Source: CADEEX01 sp964577955
GTDB lineage: Bacteria > Acidobacteriota > Vicinamibacteria > Vicinamibacterales > CAVVIG01
Length of the DNA: 64,000 nucleotides
Direction: 5' to 3'
Assembly (NCBI GenBank): GCA_964577955.1
Contig: CAZOAZ010000031.1
Span: 1 to 64,000, forward strand
Shown here: in pieces, positions 57,956 to 64,000 of the stretch
Layout of the letters: each line of letters starts with the position of its first letter
Numbering within the stretch: position 1 is the stretch's first letter
Program-made: the position numbers and the translations under genes
Notes under the pieces: model-generated
The model's input: the letters and a program-made list of their open reading frames with translations, nothing else
The model's database searches: none
Told to the model about the DNA's origin: nothing

Positions 57956-60854
57956 AGTCCTTCCGGCAGACCGCGGCAAACGAACAGGTCTCACACCGGT
58001 ACACATCGTCCGGGGTTGGCGGGAAGTCGCCGCGCTCGATCGCGTCGATGGTGTCGGCCAGCCGCTGCTGGGCCTTCGCCAGCACCTCGTCGCGCTGCGC
58101 CGGTGAGGTAAAGAGCGGAACGACCCGCTTCGGTCCCTTGAACGCGAGGTAAACCGCTTCGCCCAGCGTGAAGCGCTGGCTGCGCTGTGCGAGCTGCTGC
58201 TCGGCGCACAGACCGTAAATCGGCAGCTGCAGCGCCTTCGTCCGATCGGGCGGCCAGCCAAGTTTGTAGTCGATCAATCTGAAGGTGCCGTCCGCCAGAA
58301 GATCGAGACGATCGGCCTTGCCCTTGAGCGTGACGGTCCGTGCACCCTGTTCGGTGGCGATCGACCAGCGGCCGTCGAGTCTGTGCTCGAGCAGCCGCTC
58401 CACGACTGGAACCGCGCGTTCAGCCTCCATTCGAAAGACCGCTTCGCCGAGCCCGGCGGCGGCCGAAGAACCGAGGAGACGCGTCCGCTCGAGCCCCGCT
58501 TCCCCGTCCGGCAGCGATCTCAATTCCTCTTCGACAACGGCGGCGAAGCGCTCGCGCGCGAGGTCCAGGGTGGCGGCGGTAATGGCGCCGTGCCCGTCCG
58601 CCTGCCACGCCTTGAAGAACTGCTCGAACACCTGGTGGACCAGCTGGCCCTGCCGCCGCGGATCCATGACCTCCTCGTCGTCCGGTTCCTCCTCCAGTCG
58701 CAATACGTGCTGCGCGTAGAACTTGAACGGACAACCGATGTAGGTCTCCAGAGCGCTCACCGACCACGGACGACTCGGACGCTCTCCGACCGCGCCGTGA
58801 AACCTGGGATCGTCGATCGGGGGACGCGAGTCGCGGAGCGCTTGCCACGATGCGGTGCCGGGTTCCAGGTGCCGGGTGCCGGGTTCCGCGTTCCGGGTGC
58901 CGGGTTCGAGGTGCCGGGTGCCGGGTTCTGTCGAAATCGCTGAGAGCTTCGCGAGCGGGACTTCGTCGAGCTGAACAGATCTCGTGACGATCGATTCTTC
59001 GTCGAGCGAAAACGTCGAGAGCTCGACATGACCAGACGCCGACGCGAGCAGATCGAGAAAACGCGCGTCCTCCGCGGCGCGGCGCTCCTGCTCCGAGGGC
59101 CAGCCGACCGCCTTCAGCAGCGCCGGCGAATAGAAGATGTTGCGACGCGGGCGATCGGGCCACTCGTTGTCGATGAGACCGACGATCGTGATGTCCTCGA
59201 AATCGCCGTAGCGGGCGGCCTGATCGTCGACGAAATGGACACCGTCTTGCCCGGCCGGTTCTTCGGGGAACGTGTAGTCGCCGACGGCGCGTCGCACGGC
59301 GCCGGCCAGTTCCTCGACGCCCCACTCGGGGTCGTGATGGGTGCGGTGAGCGTCCGCCAGCTGGCCGATGATGTCGAGAATGACTGCGCGCCCGCGCTGT
59401 TCGCGCGGGCCAAAAGGATCGTCCTCAGCGATCGGACGCAGGCGCGCGTCGAGGAATGCACGCAGTGCGGTCAGCTGCGCCGACGCGGGCCGCGGCTCGA
59501 GAAACGGCGCAAGCGCCGGGATCAGTTCGCGTGCCACGGCGAGGCCGGCGGCGGCCTCGGGCTCGTCCTTCTGCAGCTTCGGCGTCAGCTGTTCGAACCG
59601 CGCTGCGCCGCCGAGGTAGCGGTTCCCGCTCAACGCCCGGTTGAGCGCGGCAATCGACTCCCGCGTCACCGGGCCGTCCGGTCCGGTGAATGTGAAATGC
59701 GGCGAGCGGAGCAGTGCGACCAACGCCTCACGCGAGAAATCGGTCTCGAGCGCATCGAGAATCAGGTCGAGCGTGGCGGCGACGGGTTCGGCGGCGAGCG
59801 GCAGCTCGTCGTAGACGCGATAGGCGATCCCGGCATCACCGAGCGTCAGCGGCGCGAGATACAAATACGGCAGCGGACGCTTGAACACGACGGCGGTCCG
59901 CGACAGCTGCTCGCGGTCGGCGTTCGTCAATCGCGCGGCCACGGCCGCGAGTTCGTCTTCGCGGTCGCGATGCGTGAACCAGAGCCGATCGTCCTCCGAA
60001 GCTGGACGCCGCAGCATCGGGCGCACGCGCGTGACGGATCCGACCTTCGCGGTATCGATCTCGTCGAGGCCCGGCCACCAGTTGTGCAGCCGCTCGTGAA
60101 AACCGGATGCCAGCAGCCCTTCCGTGCAGACGATGTCGAGTGATTCGAGGCCGGGAACGCGAGCCAGGAAATCGAAGTCGGCGATGAACAGGCCATTCGG
60201 ATCGGCGATCCAGTCGGCCACCGTCACGATCACGTGGCGCACCATGCGCTCGGACGGCAGCGTCAGCAGCGCAGCCCTGAGTCCGTGTTCGTCGATGGCA
60301 CCGCTCTGCTGCAGCCGCTGTTCGTAGTCGCGGAACGTCCGAGCGAGAAATCGCGTTTGCCCGAGCAGCCGCGCCGCGCCGCGGTCGTCGTCATTGCCGC
60401 CAAACGCATCGGCCACCAGCGTCTCGAAGCGCTGAATCTGCTGCGACTGCCGGCGCAGGTAGTCGTAGAAGCCGAGGACCTCGCCGACGAGACCCGGGCG
60501 GATCCGGAACGGCAGGTCCTCCAGCGTTGCGGCGGCGGCGGTCGCGGCGGCCTGCGCAATCGCGTCGCGTTCGTACGCGGTCAGACGCCGCGGCACGTCG
60601 GAGAACCGGGCGTGCAGGCGCTCGTAGAACTGATCGCGGGTCAGGCACAACGGGCCGTCGGACGCAGGCCCCCACATCGAACAACCGCGCACGGCAATCG
60701 CCGCGGACAGCACGCGACCGGCGGCGCGGGTCGGGACGATCACGACGGGACGACGGCTGCCGCCGCCTTCGGGTCGCGAAAGAACGGTCAGCGTGTGGCG
60801 GAACTCGTGAAGGTCGGCGACGCGGACGAGCCGCGTCCGGCGCGGTGTGATCAC
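57939..60854 (-). CDS. AddB-like PD-(D/E)XK nuclease
   Basis: 971 aa from GTG 60854. N-terminal helicase-like region without a Walker A motif (VVIVPTRAAGRVLSAAIAV). The C-terminal nuclease has KGKADRLDLLADGTFRLIDY, where the RLD and IDYK elements form the active site. Cysteines in IGCPFKFYAQ and CETCSFAAVCR suggest a 4Fe-4S cluster as in AddB. It overlaps the helicase start by 17 bp. Residues 643-667 (EPGTRHLEPGTRNAEPGTRH and on) are a translated tandem repeat. Together with the helicase it would form the recombination complex. Confidence 0.85.
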   Translation of the reverse strand: MITPRRTRLVRVADLHEFRHTLTVLSRPEGGGSRRPVVIVPTRAAGRVLSAAIAVRGCSMWGPASDGPLCLTRDQFYERLHARFSDVPRRLTAYERDAIAQAAATAAAATLEDLPFRIRPGLVGEVLGFYDYLRRQSQQIQRFETLVADAFGGNDDDRGAARLLGQTRFLARTFRDYEQRLQQSGAIDEHGLRAALLTLPSERMVRHVIVTVADWIADPNGLFIADFDFLARVPGLESLDIVCTEGLLASGFHERLHNWWPGLDEIDTAKVGSVTRVRPMLRRPASEDDRLWFTHRDREDELAAVAARLTNADREQLSRTAVVFKRPLPYLYLAPLTLGDAGIAYRVYDELPLAAEPVAATLDLILDALETDFSREALVALLRSPHFTFTGPDGPVTRESIAALNRALSGNRYLGGAARFEQLTPKLQKDEPEAAAGLAVARELIPALAPFLEPRPASAQLTALRAFLDARLRPIAEDDPFGPREQRGRAVILDIIGQLADAHRTHHDPEWGVEELAGAVRRAVGDYTFPEEPAGQDGVHFVDDQAARYGDFEDITIVGLIDNEWPDRPRRNIFYSPALLKAVGWPSEQERRAAEDARFLDLLASASGHVELSTFSLDEESIVTRSVQLDEVPLAKLSAISTEPGTRHLEPGTRNAEPGTRHLEPGTASWQALRDSRPPIDDPRFHGAVGERPSRPWSVSALETYIGCPFKFYAQHVLRLEEEPDDEEVMDPRRQGQLVHQVFEQFFKAWQADGHGAITAATLDLARERFAAVVEEELRSLPDGEAGLERTRLLGSSAAAGLGEAVFRMEAERAVPVVERLLEHRLDGRWSIATEQGARTVTLKGKADRLDLLADGTFRLIDYKLGWPPDRTKALQLPIYGLCAEQQLAQRSQRFTLGEAVYLAFKGPKRVVPLFTSPAQRDEVLAKAQQRLADTIDAIERGDFPPTPDDVYRCETCSFAAVCRKDYVGDV
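58854..58928. repeat. GGTTCC/GGTGCCGG tandem repeat in frame inside the nuclease gene
   Basis: Five or six degenerate units of about 13-15 bp. In the host frame they read E/A-PGTR repeated. Same family as the intergenic arrays at 35976-36030 and 43631-43675. Confidence 0.88.
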
Positions 60855-62281
60855 CGGGGCAGTTGCGGCATGCGGAGCGCCGCCTGCAGATCGTCGGCGG
60901 CCCGGGTGGCGAGCATCAGCGCACCAGCCGCGGCGGACGACGCGTCCCAGGCGCGCGCCATGTCGTCGGTCAACGCCGCTTCGCGGCGGATCCGCGCGGC
61001 GCTTTCCGCAAGCTGCGTCGCGCTCTGCAGCACGTTGTGGACATCGCGGAGTTCGGCTGGCGGAACCAGGCCCGCGGTCGCGCGTTGATTCTGCGCCGCG
61101 GCGCTCAGAATCGCGGTCAGATTCGCAGGCGTCGAGCCGGACAGGCTCTTGATGTCTTCGAGCTCGGTGCGGATCCGCTGCAGCCGCTGTACGGATCCCG
61201 CGATCGCCGTGGAGTAGGCACGAAGTTCGGGCAGCCGCAGCGCCCAGCGATCCCGAGCCAGCTTGAGGCGGCGCGCCGCGTCGAGCTGCTCCTGGACGGC
61301 CGCGAGGAGGGCGGAGACGGTTTCGGGCCGCGCCTTGCCGTTCGCCGTGTCGCGCCGTTCGATCTCGGGCATCAACGCCGCGACGCCTTTGACGTCCGCC
61401 ACGCGGGCGCGTGCCGCGGCAAGATTCACCATCCGCGTCGTCAGCGCCTGGTAGGTGCGATCGGTCTCGACTTCACGGGTGATGGCGACCGTCATCGCGT
61501 CGCTGGTGGCCACGACCCACTCCGGTGGCAGGGCGTTACGATCCCGCTCGAGTGCGCTGCGGGCCATCGTGAGCAGCGAGACGCGGGCGGCCGGCGAGCT
61601 CGTGAGCGCGGCCACGGCAATCGTCTGCTCGATGGTCTCGCGCGCCGTCGGCAGCGGCAGCAACGGATCGTAGCGCTTGACCGGCGGCAGCATCGTGGTC
61701 GACAGACGGACGTCGAAGGTTTGCGCGCCGGCGGCGGCACGGAGATCGAGAATCGCTTCATCCATCAGATCGAGCATCTGGCGGATGTCGCCCTGCTTGT
61801 AGCCGAAGTGCGCGGCGGGCCAGTCGGCGAGCGCGCGCCGCGCGGCCTCGACGAGGGCCAGCCGTTGGCGCGGGTCGGCAGTCAACGCGACCTGGTTCAG
61901 CGTGTTCTCGATGTCGCCACTGAGCTTGGCGTAGTCGAACTCGGCACGGGTCGTCAGGTAACGTGCCGCGCGCGCCGATTCGGAATAGCGGTCGGTCCGT
62001 TCCCAATCGACGCGCTGCGCCGGAATGTCGACCAGATGAAGCGCCGGATCGCTGGCCGAAGCCGATGTCGGCATCGAGAAGACGACGCGATCGGCGACCT
62101 GCGCCATTTCGCCGTAGCTGACAATCGACGTGCCGTCCTTGAGAAAGACGCGAAAGTAGGAGGAAGTGTCGACAGTGGGCGAAGCTGACTCATCAACGAA
62201 CGAATCGGCCGCCAGCGATGTGACAGAGAGTCCGGCCCAGAGCGACAACAGTACTGCGCCGGTGAGCCGATGGACGTACAT
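60851..62281 (-). CDS. Secreted hypothetical protein, helical
   Basis: 476 aa. Signal peptide (MYVHRLTGAVLLSLWAGLSV, then LAA), a short N-terminal beta domain (YFRVFLKDGTSIVSYGEMAQ, VADRVVFSMP), then a long all-alpha region rich in Ala, Arg and Leu (LAAVQEQLDAARRLKLARDR). Its stop overlaps the nuclease GTG (GTGA), so it is transcribed with the AddAB-like pair despite a periplasmic location. Family not recognised. Confidence 0.72.
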   Translation of the reverse strand: MYVHRLTGAVLLSLWAGLSVTSLAADSFVDESASPTVDTSSYFRVFLKDGTSIVSYGEMAQVADRVVFSMPTSASASDPALHLVDIPAQRVDWERTDRYSESARAARYLTTRAEFDYAKLSGDIENTLNQVALTADPRQRLALVEAARRALADWPAAHFGYKQGDIRQMLDLMDEAILDLRAAAGAQTFDVRLSTTMLPPVKRYDPLLPLPTARETIEQTIAVAALTSSPAARVSLLTMARSALERDRNALPPEWVVATSDAMTVAITREVETDRTYQALTTRMVNLAAARARVADVKGVAALMPEIERRDTANGKARPETVSALLAAVQEQLDAARRLKLARDRWALRLPELRAYSTAIAGSVQRLQRIRTELEDIKSLSGSTPANLTAILSAAAQNQRATAGLVPPAELRDVHNVLQSATQLAESAARIRREAALTDDMARAWDASSAAAGALMLATRAADDLQAALRMPQLPR

Positions 62282-62433
62282 GACCGATCACAGCCTACGT
62301 GCGCCCCCTGCGGCCGTCAAGATCGAGCGCGGATCTCGGATGCGCCGGCGACCCTGTGGAAAAGTTGTTGATGGAACGTGAATTTCCTGTGCATACGCGG
62401 ACAGTTGAAACTTTTTTTCGGCGAGTCATGCCC

Positions 62434-62478
62434 AACGTACGTCCGCTCGCGCCGTTGTGGACGCGAGTTTCGTACGTT
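62434..62478. repeat. Imperfect 45-bp palindrome upstream of a promoter (operator candidate)
   Basis: Outer arms AACGTACG (62434-62441) and CGTACGTT (62471-62478), inner arms CTCGCG (62445-62450) and CGCGAG (62462-62467). Symmetric and placed just ahead of the promoter-like sequence at 62486-62513. The rest of the 270-bp gap (62282-62553) holds an AT-rich stretch with a run of 7 T near 62412. Confidence 0.6.
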
Positions 62479-62485
62479 GCTTCGC

Positions 62486-62513
62486 TTGATCGTCAGCGTC
62501 CGGCACGTACAAT
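62486..62513 (+). promoter_or_regulatory. Candidate sigma-70 promoter
   Basis: TTGATC (62486-62491), 16-bp spacer, TACAAT (62508-62513). Transcription would start near 62520, so the ORF at 62554 would have a leader of about 34 bases without a ribosome-binding site. Confidence 0.5.
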
Positions 62514-62553
62514 TTCCGCGTTCCCCACAAACACACAACGCGTCACTGACCAC

Positions 62554-62787
62554 GTGCACACACTCGTCCATCGTTTCGCAGAATCCATCGGCGGACGTGA
62601 CTATCTGATCGAAGTCACGGCTGTCGATCCCAACCGCTGGCGCGCCAACATCTGCAAGTCCACGGGCATGCCGACGGCGCTGATGCCGTTCTACGGTCCC
62701 ACCGCCGACGAAGCGGCGCGACTGCTCCGCCAGTGGCTGACCCGCGCCCATGAGCGCGCGACAAGCTCAATCCCACGTTCAGTTTAA
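62554..62787 (+). CDS. Small hypothetical protein
   Basis: 77 aa if started at GTG 62554: VHTLVHRFAESIGGRDYLIE, then VTAVDPNRWRANICKSTGMP, then a helical C-terminus. The open frame extends 255 bases upstream, but the promoter near 62500 rules out the longer versions if it is real. Soluble, one Cys. It starts 12 bp before the next gene. Family unknown. Confidence 0.5.
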   Translation: MHTLVHRFAESIGGRDYLIEVTAVDPNRWRANICKSTGMPTALMPFYGPTADEAARLLRQWLTRAHERATSSIPRSV

Positions 62788-62798
62788 GATTGGTGGCG

Positions 62799-63890
62799 AT
62801 GTCCGCCGCCGCCGCAACGCGGTTCAGAATCCAGCGCTTCGCGCCGCTGCTCGCGGTGTGTCTGGCGGCGGTGGTGCTCGTCGTGCCCGCGCAGACCTGG
62901 CAGGCTCCGGTCCAGGTCCCGCCGCAGTCAGCGGCTCCAGCGATTGCTCCCGCGACCGAACCGCCGGAGAACGCCCGCCCGGACTTCGCCAAAATGGTCC
63001 GGGACCAGGCCGAGACCGACGCCCGCTGGAGGGCGGCCAGCGAAGGCGCGATGCAGATGGAGAAGATCACCTACCGCAGTTCGGCGGGCGATCTGGAGAT
63101 TCCGGCGTTCGTCTTCAGGCCGCTGCAGCTGCGCGGCCCACGTCAGCATCCGGCGATCGTGTGGGTCCACGAGAACATCCGCGGCCATCTCTACGAACAC
63201 TACATTCCGTATATCCGTCAGGCGACCTCGCTCGGTTACATCGTCATCGCGCCTGAATATCGCGGCAGCATCGGTTATGGACGGGCGTTTTACGACGCGA
63301 TCGACTACGGCGGCGCGGAGGTGGACGACGTCGTCTCTGCGACGGCGGTCCTGGCGCGCCGCTATCCCGCCGTGGACCCGGCGCGCATCGGGATCATCGG
63401 CTGGAGCCACGGCGGACTGATCGCGCTGCTGTCGGTTTTCCGTCAGCCGACGACGTTCAATTCGGCGGTGGCGATTGTGCCGGTGACGAATCTCTTCCAC
63501 CGGCTGGCGCGAAAAGGCGTGGACCGCCAGCGGCGCGCGATCGATCCGCAGAACCGGTTCGGCGGATCGCCGTCCGAAAAGCCGGAGGTGTACAAGGCGC
63601 GGTCGCCGCTCTTTCAGGTCGATCGGCTGCAGATCCCGCTGCTCGTCCACGTCGCCGACAACGACACCGACGTGGACATCGACGAGGCGATGCAGCTGGT
63701 GGACGCGCTGCGGGCGCGGAAGCCAGCGTTGGCGGATGTCAAGGTGTATCGCGCCCCGGTCGGCGGGCATCTCTTCGATCGCCGGGTGATTCCCGGGAGC
63801 TGGCAGCCGGAGAACACCCCCTCCCAGCGCGATTCGTGGGAGCGCGTCTGGCAGTTCCTCGACAACCACCTCGCCCCGCCTTACAACTAG
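62799..63890 (+). CDS. Exported S9/dienelactone-hydrolase-like alpha/beta-hydrolase
   Basis: 363 aa from ATG 62799 (a TTG at 62790 is possible). Signal peptide (RFAPLLAVCLAAVVLVVPAQ), then a prolyl-oligopeptidase-like fold: HENIRGHLYEHYIPYIR, APEYRGSIGYGRAFYDA, nucleophile GWSHGGLIAL, Asp in HVADNDTDVD, His in VGGHLFDRRV. Probably a periplasmic peptidase or esterase. It converges with the partial gene at the window end, the stops overlapping by 3 bp. Confidence 0.85.
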   Translation: MSAAAATRFRIQRFAPLLAVCLAAVVLVVPAQTWQAPVQVPPQSAAPAIAPATEPPENARPDFAKMVRDQAETDARWRAASEGAMQMEKITYRSSAGDLEIPAFVFRPLQLRGPRQHPAIVWVHENIRGHLYEHYIPYIRQATSLGYIVIAPEYRGSIGYGRAFYDAIDYGGAEVDDVVSATAVLARRYPAVDPARIGIIGWSHGGLIALLSVFRQPTTFNSAVAIVPVTNLFHRLARKGVDRQRRAIDPQNRFGGSPSEKPEVYKARSPLFQVDRLQIPLLVHVADNDTDVDIDEAMQLVDALRARKPALADVKVYRAPVGGHLFDRRVIPGSWQPENTPSQRDSWERVWQFLDNHLAPPYN

Positions 63891-64000
63891 GGCACCCTCA
63901 CTGTCGCGCTGCCGAGGCTGTTCGGGCGTTGCGTGCTGCCGACCCAGAAGTTCTTGATGGTGACGCCTCTCAGCGTGCCGTCCAGCGGGTCGGATGCTCC
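63887..64000 (-). CDS. Partial gene at window end, 3' fragment only
   Basis: The minus strand is open from the edge to TAG 63887-63889, giving 37 residues (DGTLRGVTIKNFWVGST and a tail ending SATVRVP). It ends 3 bp inside the convergent hydrolase stop. Too short to assign; the composition suggests an exported beta-rich protein. Confidence 0.5.
   Translation of the reverse strand, partial: GASDPLDGTLRGVTIKNFWVGSTQRPNSLGSATVRVP

Overview
The window is GC-rich bacterial chromosome, most likely from a metagenome-assembled member of the Acidobacteriota (Vicinamibacteria-like). This is an inference from gene content: a tricorn-like WD40/PDZ/S41 protease, a cytochrome c-copper monooxygenase-like protein, secreted families common in acidobacteria, DUF4331, PEP-CTERM and NamZ proteins. 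A 10-N scaffold gap flanked by low-complexity sequence lies at 16588-16597. No rRNA, tRNA, CRISPR array, transposase or prophage gene was seen.

Layout. 0.1-6.4 kb: an HD-GYP response regulator, an OmpA-like outer-membrane protein, a membrane protein, an HI0933-type flavoprotein, and an RRM RNA-binding protein coupled to a small tudor-like protein. 6.6-10.1 kb: a polar amino-acid ABC transporter (binding protein fused to permease, plus ATPase) divergent from a NamZ muramidase. 10.3-16.5 kb: SRPBCC proteins, a TPR protein, a STAS factor, an MscS channel, pyruvate kinase and an O-methyltransferase. 16.7-24.1 kb: an amidase with a small overlapping partner gene, a coiled-coil protein, the cytochrome c/monooxygenase-like protein, PEP-CTERM protein, DUF4331 and TPR proteins. 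24.2-32.1 kb (minus strand): an NHLM-type peptide-export operon (C39-peptidase ABC, second ABC, HlyD adaptor, cyclic-nucleotide-binding protein) with a histone H1-like gene upstream and a polysaccharide deacetylase downstream. 32.3-42.6 kb: a membrane-anchored MutS-family ATPase and a lysine/diaminopimelate cluster (asd-lysC-dapB-dapA, and a second dapA with an M20 peptidase), interrupted by a tannase-like esterase. 42.6-48.8 kb: a hydrolase, a VapBC pair, the tricorn-like protease and a secreted protein. 48.8-64 kb: small unknown genes, an M16 peptidase pair with the Mrp carrier, zinc-ribbon proteins, an AddAB-like helicase/nuclease pair, a secreted protein and an S9-type hydrolase.

Two signals stand out. 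First, the asd-lysC-dapB-dapA operon is preceded by a strong promoter, a 26-codon leader ORF rich in Thr and Lys codons, alternative RNA pairings and a U-run terminator. This reads as a ribosome-mediated attenuator of aspartate-family synthesis (42412-42589). Second, the window holds several families of dispersed repeats: palindromes around GGCTNAAGCC, GTCAGACAC elements, a CGCCAAGGCTACGGCGGAC motif, CCTGAGCGAAGTCGAAGG, and 7-15 bp tandem repeats. They sit between genes and also inside reading frames: in signal peptides, in a flavoprotein, in both AddAB-like subunits, and at the facing ends of the two NHLM ABC genes, where a roughly 180-bp MITE-like element seems to supply one C-terminus and the other start codon.
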